DNA of 64,000 bases from Polaromonas hydrogenivorans (GTDB lineage Bacteria; Pseudomonadota; Gammaproteobacteria; Burkholderiales; Burkholderiaceae_C), in contig NZ_CP157678.1 in the NCBI RefSeq assembly GCF_040105105.1, positions 62,001 to 126,000 on the forward strand. Direction: 5' to 3'. The notes beneath the pieces are model-generated. The model worked only from the letters and a program-made list of their open reading frames with translations. It ran no database searches and was not told where the DNA came from. Below are positions 53,277 through 62,220 of the stretch, piece after piece (positions within the stretch are counted from its first letter, which is position 1; every line of letters starts with the position of its first letter). A program made the position numbers and the translations under genes.

Positions 53277-54755
53277 TTACCAGCTGACTGCCACGTATTT
53301 CGTCTCGCAGAACTCCAGTATTCCGTGATGTGCTCCCTCACGGCCCAGACCACTTTGCTTGGTACCGCCAAAGGGTGCGGCGGGATCCGAGACCAGGCCC
53401 CGATTGAGGCCGACCATCCCGCTTTCCAGTTTTCCGGAAACACGCAAGCCCTTGGAGAGATCTTGCGTGTAAACGTACGAGATCAATCCGTACTCGGAGT
53501 CATTGGCCAGTCTGATCACTTCATCTTCCGTCTTGAAGGAAGTGATCGGTGCAACAGGACCGAATATTTCCTTGCGAGTGATCAACGCATCTTCTGGAAC
53601 CTTGCTGAGCACGGTTGGCGGATAGTAAAAGCCGGGACGGTCGAGAGGCTCTCCGCCCGTCAGAATCTGGGCGCCGCGCTGGACGGCATCCTGGACAAGG
53701 CCATGGATGCGATGCACGGCCTCTGCGTTGATCAACGGACCGCATTGCATCGTCTCCAAATATCCAGTGCCGACCTTCAAGCTGGCCATTCGCTGGGTAA
53801 GGCGTGTCGAGAACGCATCGATGACACCCTCCTGCACGTAGAAGCGATTGGCCGCGGTGCAGGCTTCTCCGCCATTGCGCATTTTGGCAATCATTGCGCC
53901 TTCCACAGCCGCATCGATGTCCGCGTCGTCGAAGACGATGAACGGTGCATTTCCACCGAGTTCCATCGAGCAGGAAATAACCGTGTCGGCCGCTTCACGG
54001 AGCAGCTTGCGCCCCACTTCGGTGGAACCCGTGAACGAGAGCTTGCGCACACGGTCATCGTGCAGCATGGCGCTAATGGTTGCCCCGGCGCGCGAAGTCG
54101 TGATCACATTGACGACGCCATCGGGCACGCCAGCGTCCTTGTAGAGCGCGGCGAGTGCGTACGCTGTAAGAGGTGTTTCAGTCGCCGGCTTGAGCACGAC
54201 GGTGCAGCCGGCCGCCAGAGCTGGTGCGATCTTGCGCGTTGCCATCGCCGCGGGGAAGTTCCACGGGGTGACCAGCACGGCCACTCCAATTGGTTGGTGC
54301 TCGACGAGAATTCGGTTGGCGCCGCCCGGCGCAATCGAGATGTCACCGTTCAGACGCACGGCCTCCTCGGAGAACCAGCGGAAGAATTCGGCGGCGTACG
54401 CCACCTCGCCTCTCGCATCGGCCAAAGCCTTGCCGTTTTCGAGAGAGATGAGCTCTGCGAGCATTTCCTTGCGCTCATTCATCAGGTCGAAGCAGCGGCG
54501 CAGGATTTCCGAACGCCTGCGAGGGGGTGTTGCGGCCCAAGCCGGACCCGCCTCGTGTGCGATCCGTACGGCATCGAGGCCGTCCTCGATGGAGGCGTCG
54601 GCAATTGCCGCGATCACGTCGCCCGTCGATGGATCGATGACGTCGATCTGATTTCCGGTGGAGCCCGGTAGCCACTTGCCGCCGATGAAAAGGGCGGTCG
54701 GGATGGTCGTGATGTCGAAGGAAAGGTTAGCCTTGGTCATGGAATGGATGCTCAT
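53277..54755 (-). CDS. NAD(P)-dependent aldehyde dehydrogenase (succinate-semialdehyde type)
   Basis: 492 residues. VTPWNFPAAMATRKIAPALA, the glycine-rich SFTGSTEVGRKLL, catalytic Glu in MELGGNAPFIVF and nucleophile Cys in NGGEACTAANRF are present, as in GabD-type enzymes. Oxidises a semialdehyde to an acid. ATG at 54755 is used; an in-frame TTG at 54758 and ATG at 54740 are alternatives. Probably completes oxidation of an aldehyde from the pathway. Confidence 0.92.
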   Translation of the reverse strand: MSIHSMTKANLSFDITTIPTALFIGGKWLPGSTGNQIDVIDPSTGDVIAAIADASIEDGLDAVRIAHEAGPAWAATPPRRRSEILRRCFDLMNERKEMLAELISLENGKALADARGEVAYAAEFFRWFSEEAVRLNGDISIAPGGANRILVEHQPIGVAVLVTPWNFPAAMATRKIAPALAAGCTVVLKPATETPLTAYALAALYKDAGVPDGVVNVITTSRAGATISAMLHDDRVRKLSFTGSTEVGRKLLREAADTVISCSMELGGNAPFIVFDDADIDAAVEGAMIAKMRNGGEACTAANRFYVQEGVIDAFSTRLTQRMASLKVGTGYLETMQCGPLINAEAVHRIHGLVQDAVQRGAQILTGGEPLDRPGFYYPPTVLSKVPEDALITRKEIFGPVAPITSFKTEDEVIRLANDSEYGLISYVYTQDLSKGLRVSGKLESGMVGLNRGLVSDPAAPFGGTKQSGLGREGAHHGILEFCETKYVAVSW

Positions 54756-54779
54756 CAAAAGTTGGTTTGGAGGTCAAGG

Positions 54780-56006
54780 TCAGCCGCGCAGCCGCGCGCG
54801 GTCACCGTGGAATGCGGCGTGCACCAGTGCAGCCATCGACTCCGCATCGAGGGGACGCGGATTGTTCTTGATCAAGCGTGCGGCGCCCATCGCTTGTTCG
54901 ACCACGAAGGGCAGTTGCTCCGGCATCACACCCAGATCTGCAATCGTCTTGGGAATGCCGACCGAAGCGAACAGATCAGCCACGGCATCGATCGCAGCGC
55001 CCGCTTTTTCATCCTCTGAAAGGCCCTTGGTCTCGAGGCCCATGGCGTCGGCGATCTCGGCAAGCGACGCGCTCGCATGCGATCGATTGAATTCCATGAC
55101 ATACGGAAGCATGACTGCGACGCCCGCGCCATGGGGCGTGTGCGTCAATGCCCCGACAGGGTATTGCACAGCATGGGCTGCGGCGGTGCCAGCCGTGCCG
55201 AAAGCAAGGCCCGCAGCAGTCGCCCCCAGCATCAAGCGCTCGCGCGCAACGATGTCTGCGCCGTTGTCGTAAGCCGCCTTCAAGCTGGCGGTGATGTTGG
55301 TGATTGCCAACAGCGCGTAGTGGTCGCTCAACGCGTTTTTACCTACGAATACATGCTCATGGACGGTATTGGGGGAGTGCACTCGCCGCGCAGTCGTGAA
55401 GGCCTCGATGGCGTGGGTCAATGCGTCGGCACCAGAGATCGCCGTCAGGCCTGGCGGGCACGTGTAGGTGAGTTCGGGGTCGCAGATCGCAGTGTGCGGA
55501 ATGAGATGCGGACTTGCGATGCCGACCTTGACCGCGCGCGCCGGATCCTCGATCACCACGACCGGCGTGACCTCCGAACCCGTGCCCGATGTCGTGGGCA
55601 CAGCAATCAGCGGCATCACGGGGCCTGGAACCTTGAATTCACCATAGTAATCGCTCGGTTGGCCACCATGCGTCAGCAACAGCGCGATGACTTTGGCCGC
55701 GTCCATACAACTGCCCCCTCCGACGCCGATGATCAGATCCGGACCAAAGGACCGACCCACGGCCAGTCCATCGGCAATGCAGGACGCAGGTAACTCGGCG
55801 ATGGTTCTGGAAAAAACCTGGGTGGCGACACCCGCACTCCTGAGGCCATCGACCATGGCGGCAAAGGTGGCATCCGCTCCCAAGCGTTCGTCCGTCACGA
55901 CCAGTGCGCGCTGACCGAGCGAGCGGGCATAAGCCGGCAATGCATTGCGCTGTCCAGCGCCAATGACAAGATTGCGCGGGAGGCGAAGGGTTCCGAAAAG
56001 TGTCAT
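54780..56006 (-). CDS. iron-containing alcohol dehydrogenase
   Basis: 408-residue group III alcohol dehydrogenase: dinucleotide-binding IIGVGGGSCMDAAKVIA, substrate-site TTSGTGSEVTPV, and metal residues in SGADALTHAIEAF, AAAHAVQYPVGAL(THTPHGAG). Reversible alcohol-aldehyde/ketone oxidoreduction. It lies between the hydroxyacid dehydrogenase and the aldehyde dehydrogenase, so an alcohol is probably oxidised to an aldehyde and then to an acid. Confidence 0.92.
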   Translation of the reverse strand: MTLFGTLRLPRNLVIGAGQRNALPAYARSLGQRALVVTDERLGADATFAAMVDGLRSAGVATQVFSRTIAELPASCIADGLAVGRSFGPDLIIGVGGGSCMDAAKVIALLLTHGGQPSDYYGEFKVPGPVMPLIAVPTTSGTGSEVTPVVVIEDPARAVKVGIASPHLIPHTAICDPELTYTCPPGLTAISGADALTHAIEAFTTARRVHSPNTVHEHVFVGKNALSDHYALLAITNITASLKAAYDNGADIVARERLMLGATAAGLAFGTAGTAAAHAVQYPVGALTHTPHGAGVAVMLPYVMEFNRSHASASLAEIADAMGLETKGLSEDEKAGAAIDAVADLFASVGIPKTIADLGVMPEQLPFVVEQAMGAARLIKNNPRPLDAESMAALVHAAFHGDRARLRG

Positions 56007-56017
56007 TTTCTGTCTCT

Positions 56018-57037
56018 CTAGTGGTGGTGTTGTTGCACTGCGCTATCGATACCGGCAAGAGTCAGCAGCCGCTCCCAGACCTCCTCGGCGACAGGCAGAC
56101 CATGCTCAAGGCGCTGCTTGCGGCATTCACGCGCTCTGTCGCCTGGCACCAAGGCACCATCGAAGCCATGAGCCGGCTCGCTGCTGCGGATCATGTCGAG
56201 ATAGGCTGACAGGCGGGTGTGCGGACCGTCTATGACGATGAACACGTCACCTTTATTGCAGACCTCGGTGGCATCTAGCGTCCCGCGCACATCGGTGCCG
56301 ATGGCTGCGCCTGCCAGACTTGATACCAGCAGTTCGATAGCCAGACCCAGTGCATAACCCTTGGCGCCGCCAAAAGGCGCGAGGGCGCCCTTTTTGGCCT
56401 CATTCGGATCGGTCGTTGGATTTCCCGCGGCGTCGAGTGCCCAGTGACTCGGAATGCTCGCCCGGCGATGTGCATGGTCGTGGATCTCACCCATGGACAC
56501 GACGCTGGTGGCCGTGTCCATGACGAAGGGCTCGCCTTCGGTAGGCACTCCGATGGAAATCGGATTGGTGCCGATAAGGGCCTTGCGCGCGCCCCACGGA
56601 TGGACGAGGGCTTCACTGGTCGACATTGCGATGATGGACTGACCACGGGCTGCGACCCGCTCCGCGTACCAGCCCAGCATTCCGAGATGGTTGGAATTGG
56701 TGATCCCGGCGATGGCCACCCCGACCTCACTGGCACGTTTCTGTAGGGCATCAAGCGCCGCGATAGCAACGACCGGTCCGAGGCCTCTTTCACCGTCGAC
56801 GGACAGGAACCCGCTAGAGCGCCAATAGTGCCTCCCCGTGGCGTGGGGGTCGGCGACCCCGTTGGCAATGCGTTGCACGACGCGATCGAGCCGCAACAAA
56901 CCGTGCGAGGGCACACCCCGCAACTCCGCTTCGAGCAGCACGTCAAGCTGGATCTCCGCATGGTGTGCCGGAATTCCTGCTCGGGCAAGAGCTCGAATAG
57001 CGACCTCTCGAATGTATGAAGAACTGATAATTGGCAT
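56018..57037 (-). CDS. Ldh2/MDH2-type hydroxyacid oxidoreductase
   Basis: 339-residue NAD(P)-dependent malate/L-lactate dehydrogenase-like protein: ALARAGIPAHHAEIQLDVLL, AELRGVPSHGLLRLDRVV, GITNSNHLGMLGWYAERVAA (His near residue 115), GTNPISIGVPTEGEPFVMDTAT, and PFGGAKGYALGLAIELL. First gene of the leftward operon, 90 bp from the GntR gene. The palindrome at 57048-57059 lies just upstream of its start. Confidence 0.9.
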   Translation of the reverse strand: MPIISSSYIREVAIRALARAGIPAHHAEIQLDVLLEAELRGVPSHGLLRLDRVVQRIANGVADPHATGRHYWRSSGFLSVDGERGLGPVVAIAALDALQKRASEVGVAIAGITNSNHLGMLGWYAERVAARGQSIIAMSTSEALVHPWGARKALIGTNPISIGVPTEGEPFVMDTATSVVSMGEIHDHAHRRASIPSHWALDAAGNPTTDPNEAKKGALAPFGGAKGYALGLAIELLVSSLAGAAIGTDVRGTLDATEVCNKGDVFIVIDGPHTRLSAYLDMIRSSEPAHGFDGALVPGDRARECRKQRLEHGLPVAEEVWERLLTLAGIDSAVQQHHH

Positions 57038-57047
57038 AATGTATAAA

Positions 57048-57059
57048 ATCCGATCGGAT
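57048..57059. promoter_or_regulatory. GntR-type operator 1
   Basis: Perfect 12-bp palindrome ATCCGATCGGAT, 11 bp upstream of the leftward operon's first start. The same sequence recurs at 57097-57108. GntR proteins bind such palindromes. Occupancy here would block the leftward operon's initiation region. Confidence 0.75.
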
Positions 57060-57096
57060 GTATCCTAACGGTCAAGGCAATTTCTTTGTTAAATAT

Positions 57097-57108
57097 ATCC
57101 GATCGGAT
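57097..57108. promoter_or_regulatory. GntR-type operator 2
   Basis: ATCCGATCGGAT again, extended to a perfect 14-bp palindrome by flanking T and A (57096-57109). Center to center 49 bp from operator 1, and 40 bp upstream of the regulator start. Identical sites on both sides of the divergent promoters suggest joint autoregulation and operon control. Confidence 0.75.
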
Positions 57109-57148
57109 AGGATTATTTATAAGTGTTTACCCTATCCTTTCAAGAATC

Positions 57149-57865
57149 ATGATGAAAAATGAAATTTCTACCGTCAATAACGAGCCGCTTGATCCAAGTG
57201 GGCTGCCCTCATTGCTGCGACGCCCTGTGCGTTTGGGTGAAGAGGTCTACAACGCGCTTTATGCGCAACTCATGTCCCACAAGATCCCCCCAGGTGGCCG
57301 GATCGCGGTAGACAGTCTTGTGCGTGAGCTCGGTGTCTCCCAAACCCCTATTCGCGAGGCCCTTTCACGCCTTGAGGCTCAAGGTCTTGTTGTCAAGACA
57401 CATCTGATCGGCTACAGCGCTGCCGACCAGTTGAACAAGAATCGCCTGGAACAACTGTATGAATTGAGGCTTCTTCTGGAGCCGGCAATGGCCGCCAAAG
57501 CTGCGGTGAACATGTCTGAACCCGCTCTTGATGCACTGGAAGGCATTGCCCGGCAAATGAACGCGCTCGGAAAAGCTGATCTCCAGATTGCTTATGGGCA
57601 GTTCGCGCAGCGCGACGGCGACTTCCATGACCTGATTGCGGCAGGTAGCGGAAATGAATTGGCGCGGGAGGCACTAGCGAATCTACATACGCATGTGCAC
57701 CTCTTCCGGCTTTTCCATCATTCTCGAGCAACGAAAGAAGCCAATGAGGAGCACGCGCAGATCATTGCCGCGCTGCGGCGACGCAACGCCAACGAAGCGA
57801 GCCAGGCCATGCGAAACCACATCGAGCGCTCTCGGGTGCGATTCGAAACGTTCTTCACGGGGTAA
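57149..57865 (+). CDS. GntR-family (FCD) transcriptional regulator
   Basis: 238 residues: winged-helix DNA-binding domain (LGEEVYNALYAQLMSHKIPP, VDSLVRELGVSQTPIREALS; residues 25-85) and C-terminal FCD helical domain with the metal/ligand residues around DFHDLIAAGSGNELA and HAQIIAALRRRN. ATG 57149 is preferred to an upstream in-frame TTG at 57086. Divergent from the catabolic operon; both face the two palindromes. Likely a repressor released by a pathway acid. Confidence 0.92.
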   Translation: MMKNEISTVNNEPLDPSGLPSLLRRPVRLGEEVYNALYAQLMSHKIPPGGRIAVDSLVRELGVSQTPIREALSRLEAQGLVVKTHLIGYSAADQLNKNRLEQLYELRLLLEPAMAAKAAVNMSEPALDALEGIARQMNALGKADLQIAYGQFAQRDGDFHDLIAAGSGNELAREALANLHTHVHLFRLFHHSRATKEANEEHAQIIAALRRRNANEASQAMRNHIERSRVRFETFFTG

Positions 57866-57879
57866 ATGACCTTGACAGT

Positions 57880-58070
57880 GGAAGATGCCATCGCTTATCA
57901 GGCGTTTCTTCGCCGGCCACTTCCGGCCGGACGCTGGATCGGACCATCGCAAAGCAGGGCATCGCCCGGCTGGAAGACCTTTGCCGGCCCATTGTCTGCG
58001 CGCTCCGTCGCGTACGCACTGTCGGTTCTGGGTGCGCTGTTTCGCTGGCTGATGACGCAAGGCTACCCGC
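57880..58070 (+). pseudogene. tyrosine integrase N-terminal fragment
   Basis: YQAFLRRPLPAGRWIG and SARSVAYALSVLGALFRWLM, TQGY resemble the N-terminal SAM-like domain of a phage-type integrase. The frame then switches, at about 58070, to a GntR scrap. Catalytic domain absent. Confidence 0.6.
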
Positions 58071-58168
58071 GTGATGCTGGAGACCAAGGCCTTGCGCCAG
58101 TCCATCCGCCACGGGGACGCCCAGTGGGAAGCCGCGCTTGTGCAAAGTTACGAACTGCTGGCTAAAAC
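58071..58168 (+). pseudogene. GntR-type regulator C-terminal scrap
   Basis: MLETKALRQSIRHGDAQWEA then ALVQSYELLAKT resemble part of a GntR (FCD) effector domain, unrelated in detail to the complete GntR gene next to it. It is cut by IS6 copy B at 58169. Confidence 0.5.
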
Positions 58169-58993
58169 GGTTCTGTCGCGTTGCCAGTTGATAAACGTGT
58201 TTGGGGTAGGAACGGATGCCAGCTCCTCAAACGGGACGGATTTGTCCTGCCAATGCATAAAACTGGTCGGCAAAAGACAGCTCGATACAGCCTTCCAGCA
58301 GGAACTGACCTTTGCGGATCATGTGCATGAGTTCGATGCCGGCCAGGACATTTTTGGCCGATCGAAATGACTTGAAGTTGAGCATCGGTTTGGTGACCCG
58401 TTTGACAGCGCGATGGTCCTGCTCCACGATGTTGTTGAGGTACTTCACTTGTCGCACGATGACCGGTGTTTCACCTCGGGCATTGATCTCATCCATGGCC
58501 GCCTTGTTGGCGCCGCTCTTGTCCATCGTGACCTTCTCGGGAACACCGTTGGCCTTCATGGCTTTTTCAAAGAACCGCAGGGCTGCGGCCTTGTCGCGCC
58601 TGGCCGTCAGCAGGAAGTCGACTGTCTTGCCTTCCTTGTCCACCGCGCGGTAGAGATATTTCCAGGCGCCCTTGACCTTGATATAGGTTTCGTCCATCCG
58701 CCAGCTGCCGCCCACCGCGCGCTTGTGCTTGCGGAACACTTTCTCAAGCAAGGGCAGAAACCGGATTGCCCAGCGATTGATCGAGGAATGGTCGACAAAC
58801 ACGCCGCGTTCCTCCATCATTTCCTCGAGATGGCGGTAACTCAACGGATAAGCCGCGTACCAACGGATGCATACCAGAATCACGTCAATTGAAAATCGCA
58901 TCCCTTTGGTTGCCAGCATCGCGTTTCATACCCGTCGCAAAAAAGAACTCAGCATAAACGAGCAGGCGGTACGACCGCCAATGCGACAGAACC
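58169..58993 (-). mobile_element. IS6-family insertion sequence, copy B
   Basis: 825-bp element with inverted repeats GGTTCTGTCGCGTTG (58169-58183) and the complement of CAATGCGACAGAACC (58979-58993), 14 of 15 matching. Same orientation as copy A at 4857-5680. The bases outside the ends (GCTAAAAC and CTCGATCG) are not duplicated, so its history involves recombination or deletion. It cuts an integrase/GntR mosaic on the left and an IS630 transposase on the right. Confidence 0.92.
58227..58919 (-). CDS. IS6-family DDE transposase (copy B)
   Basis: 230 residues, about 90% identical by eye to copy A. DDE residues in WRMDETYIKV, TMDKSG and NNIVEQDHRA are all present. Differences concentrate in the C-terminal 25 residues. 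Appears functional. Confidence 0.93.
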   Translation of the reverse strand: MLATKGMRFSIDVILVCIRWYAAYPLSYRHLEEMMEERGVFVDHSSINRWAIRFLPLLEKVFRKHKRAVGGSWRMDETYIKVKGAWKYLYRAVDKEGKTVDFLLTARRDKAAALRFFEKAMKANGVPEKVTMDKSGANKAAMDEINARGETPVIVRQVKYLNNIVEQDHRAVKRVTKPMLNFKSFRSAKNVLAGIELMHMIRKGQFLLEGCIELSFADQFYALAGQIRPV

Positions 58994-59283
58994 CTCGATC
59001 GTGCAGGGTGGCATACCACCGCCAAACTGCCCCAGTTCTCCAACCTCTCATTGCTGCCGCTGCCCGCGGGTTCACCCGAACTCAACCCGGCCGAGCAGGT
59101 GTGGCAGCAACTGCGCGACCGGCACCTGGCCAACCGCTGCTATGACGGGTATGAGCAGATTGTGGATGCCTGCTGCGACGCTTGGAATGCCTTCACGCAA
59201 ATCCCTGGTGCCATCCGCTCTTTGTGCTCCCGCAGCTGGGCAGTGCTGCCTTCAGCTTCGGTTATCTCATGACACGGGATTGG
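58994..59283 (+). pseudogene. truncated IS630 B copy (3' end)
   Basis: The first bases CTCGATCGTGCAGGGTGG match the middle of IS630 B's DDE frame (LDRAGWHTT) and continue to its stop and right repeat, ending at CGGGATTGG before a TA. The 5' 860 bp are absent and the break is exactly the IS6 edge, so IS6 copy B removed it. Confidence 0.88.
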
Positions 59284-60129
59284 TATCAGCCGGACATTCA
59301 TATCCAGGTCAAACCGGCAGAGCTGCCCCATCTAAAAAAATATTGTGCCGTGCATTCCTAAATCGATAGTAATGCAGCTCGACTACAAGGGCGCCCCCAC
59401 CGTTGCCAAACTGGTTTCCACCGTGGTTGAATCGCGCAGCGATTGACCATGGACCGTGACTTCTCCATTTCATCGTCATCCTGTCGATGCCGTGTCGTTG
59501 TCTGGTGAGCGCAAGGCATGTGGACGGCGAGACTACAACCGGTCATTTCTTGCTGCATTATTTGCAGCAAACCCTGATTGAGAAGACGCGTGCCGAGGGC
59601 TCCATTCTTTATTCAAGGCTCAGCTTGACGCTTTGACTATACGGTTGAACGCAACGCGGTAAATGGAGGGCATGGGAAGACTGTCAGCAGATCCGCAGGT
59701 CTATTAATCGCCCAGCCGGGATCCAGTGTCAGGCGTGGCGAAGTCCACCGCACAGACGCGGGGGCCGGTAATTAATCGCCGCAGGCGATGAGGTCTGCCG
59801 CGCAGTATCCGGTGAACACGGCCGGGGCCATGGAGTGCCTGAGAATCAGGCTTGGCATTAGTGATGCGTCAACGCGCGCATTGTGTTCCTCATCACCTTG
59901 TGCTGCGGTTTTTCCATTTTCCAACTGCCAGCCTGTCAGGAGGCGCTGCGTAACATCAGTTAAACATCATTACCGCTGCATTGACTGATAAGGGTTAGGA
60001 GCGAATGATCCGACTCCAGCCACCTGATGCCGTGCGGCTCGCCGCTAATAAATAGCGCGCATCTCGATGGCCATGACGAACTGGTGCAACAAAGTGCCGT
60101 TCGCAGCCTGCATAACAACGGAGACAACC
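59284..60129. other. intergenic region upstream of the dioxygenase operon
   Basis: About 850 bp with no recognisable complete gene. A 24-codon ORF at 59372-59446 (MQLDYKGAPTVAKLVST) looks like a coding scrap. The pairs of ATTAATCGCC at 59704-59713 and 59773-59782 are direct repeats that could bind a regulator of the operon. The Rieske gene start is preceded by GGAGA. Confidence 0.4.
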
Positions 60130-61392
60130 ATGCATGAATGCCCCGTTAGCGTCTTTCCGCAGCAGATCCGCTGGGAAACAGACGGCACCAGTCGCATCCC
60201 GTTTCAGGCCTATACCGACGAGGCTCTGTACCGCAAGGAACTGGACCGGCTCTTTTACTGCAATCACTGGTGCTATGTCGGCCTCGAAGCCGAGATTCCG
60301 AACCCGGGCGACTTCAAGCGCACGGTCGTGGGTGAGCGCTCCGTGCTGATGGTGCGCGACAAGGACGGCGCCGTCCATGTCGTCGAGAATGTCTGCGCGC
60401 ACCGCGGCATGGCCTTCTGCCGCGAGCGGCACGGCAACCGCGAGAGCTTGACCTGCCCGTACCACCAGTGGAACTACACGCTGTCGGGCGACTTGCAGGG
60501 CGTGCCGTTCCGGCGGGGCGTCAAGCAGGATGGCAAGGTCAACGGCGGCATGCCTGCGGACTTCAAGCCGGCCGATAACAACCTCACCAAGCTCAAGGTC
60601 GCCACGCGTGGCGGCGTGGTCTTCGCCTCGTTCGACCACGACGTGGAGTCGCTCGAAGACTTCCTCGGTCCGGTGATCCTCGGCTACTTCGACCGCCTGT
60701 TCAATGGCCGCAAGCTCAAGATCCTGGGCTACAACCGCCAGCGCATTCCCGGCAACTGGAAGCTGATGCAGGAAAACATCAAGGACCCGTACCACCCGGG
60801 CCTGCTGCATACCTGGTTCGTCACCTTCGGGCTCTGGCGCGCCGACAACAAGTCGCAGCTGCTGATGGATGCGCACCACCGCCATGCGGCCATGGTGTCC
60901 ACGCGCGGATCGGCCGGCAAGGCGGCCGACGTGACGCAGGTGTCCAGCTTCAAGGCCAACATGGAGCTGAACGATCCGCGCTTCCTGGACATCGTGCACG
61001 AACCCTGGTGGGGCGCGCCCACCGCCGTGATGACGACCATCTTCCCGAGCGTCATCTTCCAGCAGCAGGTCAACAGCGTGTCCACACGCCATATCCAGCC
61101 CGATGGCCATGGCGCCTTCGACTTCGTCTGGACGCACTTCGGTTTCGAGGAAGACAGCGATGAAATGACGCGGCGGCGCCTGCGCCAGGCCAACCTGTTC
61201 GGCCCGGCCGGCTTCGTGTCGGCCGACGATGGCGAGGTCATCGAATGGTCGCAGGAGGGTTTCGAGACCAAGCCGGCGCACCGCACGCTGGCCGAACTGG
61301 GGGGGCGCGAAGTCGGCGACACGGACCACATGGTGACCGAGACGCTGATTCGCGGCATGTACGAATACTGGCGCAAAGTGATGGAGGCATGA
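60130..61392 (+). CDS. Rieske ring-hydroxylating dioxygenase, alpha subunit
   Basis: 420-residue large subunit of an aromatic-ring-hydroxylating oxygenase. Rieske [2Fe-2S] ligands are C89, H91, C109 and H112 (CAHRG ... CPYH). The mononuclear iron site is the NIKDPYHPGLLHT motif (D/H/H). It most resembles anthranilate (AndAc) and salicylate 5-hydroxylase (NagG) large subunits from memory; the substrate is not settled by sequence. GGAGA about 10 bases before ATG 60130 fixes the start. First gene of a four-gene oxygenase operon. Confidence 0.9.
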   Translation: MHECPVSVFPQQIRWETDGTSRIPFQAYTDEALYRKELDRLFYCNHWCYVGLEAEIPNPGDFKRTVVGERSVLMVRDKDGAVHVVENVCAHRGMAFCRERHGNRESLTCPYHQWNYTLSGDLQGVPFRRGVKQDGKVNGGMPADFKPADNNLTKLKVATRGGVVFASFDHDVESLEDFLGPVILGYFDRLFNGRKLKILGYNRQRIPGNWKLMQENIKDPYHPGLLHTWFVTFGLWRADNKSQLLMDAHHRHAAMVSTRGSAGKAADVTQVSSFKANMELNDPRFLDIVHEPWWGAPTAVMTTIFPSVIFQQQVNSVSTRHIQPDGHGAFDFVWTHFGFEEDSDEMTRRRLRQANLFGPAGFVSADDGEVIEWSQEGFETKPAHRTLAELGGREVGDTDHMVTETLIRGMYEYWRKVMEA

Positions 61393-61394
61393 CC

Positions 61395-61868
61395 ATGGAT
61401 TTCCAGCACTACTTCGAACTGACGCAGCTGTACGGCAACTACGCCTCGGCGGTGGACGCGGCCGACTGGGACGCCTGGACAGAATTCTTCATCGAGGACT
61501 GCATGTACAAGCTGCAGCCGCGCGAGAACCACGAGCGCGGATTCCCTTTGGCCACGCTGGCCTTCGACAGCAAGGGCATGCTCAAGGACCGGGTCTACGG
61601 CATCCGCGAGACGCTGTTCCATGACCCCTACTACCAGCGCCATGTGATCGGCCCGCCGGTCGTGCGCAAGGTGGATGCCGATGGCCGCATCCATAGCGAG
61701 GCCAACTATGCGGTGTTCCGCACGCGTCTGTCCAAGGAGTCGACCGTCTTCAATGTCGGCCGCACCCTGGACGAAGTGGTGTCCACGCCGCAGGGCCTGA
61801 AATTCGCATCGCGTCTGGTCATCTACGACAGCGAGATGATTCCGAATTCGCTGATCTACCCTATTTGA
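61395..61868 (+). CDS. ring-hydroxylating dioxygenase, beta subunit
   Basis: 157-residue small subunit (SnoaL/NTF2-like fold): LYGNYASAVDAADWDAWTEF, YKLQPRENHERGFPL, VYGIRETLFHDPYYQRHVIG. It packs against the alpha subunit and is mainly structural. ATG 61395 is preferred over 61389 because GGAGG lies 7 bases before it. Follows alpha by 2 bp. Confidence 0.9.
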   Translation: MDFQHYFELTQLYGNYASAVDAADWDAWTEFFIEDCMYKLQPRENHERGFPLATLAFDSKGMLKDRVYGIRETLFHDPYYQRHVIGPPVVRKVDADGRIHSEANYAVFRTRLSKESTVFNVGRTLDEVVSTPQGLKFASRLVIYDSEMIPNSLIYPI

Positions 61869-61877
61869 GGAGCCGCC

Positions 61878-62192
61878 ATGACCTCGAACTGGATTGATGT
61901 GGCCGTGCAGGAGGACGTGCCGCAGGACGACGTGATCGGCCTGGCCGTCGCGGGCCGCGACATCGCGCTGTACGGCGTGGAGGGCGAGGTCTTCGCCACC
62001 GACAACATCTGCACGCACGGGCATGCCCAGCTGTGCGATGGTTTCCTTGAAGGCCACGAGATCGAATGCCCGCTGCACCAGGGCCGGTTCGACGTGCGCT
62101 CGGGCCAGCCCACCCATGCGCCGGCGACCGAGGCGCTGCGCAGCTACCCGGTGAAGATCGAGGGCGGCCGCGTCTGGCTCGCCCTCGACTGA
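61878..62192 (+). CDS. Rieske-type ferredoxin component
   Basis: 104-residue electron carrier with the [2Fe-2S] ligands C-x-H (CTHGHAQLCDG) and C-x2-H (CPLHQGRFD). Shuttles electrons from the reductase to the oxygenase, in the three-component (class III) style. GGAG lies just upstream of ATG 61878. Confidence 0.92.
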   Translation: MTSNWIDVAVQEDVPQDDVIGLAVAGRDIALYGVEGEVFATDNICTHGHAQLCDGFLEGHEIECPLHQGRFDVRSGQPTHAPATEALRSYPVKIEGGRVWLALD

Positions 62193-62220
62193 CACCCGTC
62201 CACCTCACCAGGAGAACCGT

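Noticed and set aside
60130..61392. Naming the oxygenase as anthranilate dioxygenase or salicylate 5-hydroxylase.
   Set aside because: Both families are similar to it; without alignment the substrate cannot be chosen, so no gene symbol is given.
59995..62195. Long antisense frames opposite the dioxygenase genes.
   Set aside because: No domains or ribosome sites; the opposite strand has intact Rieske and beta-subunit motifs.
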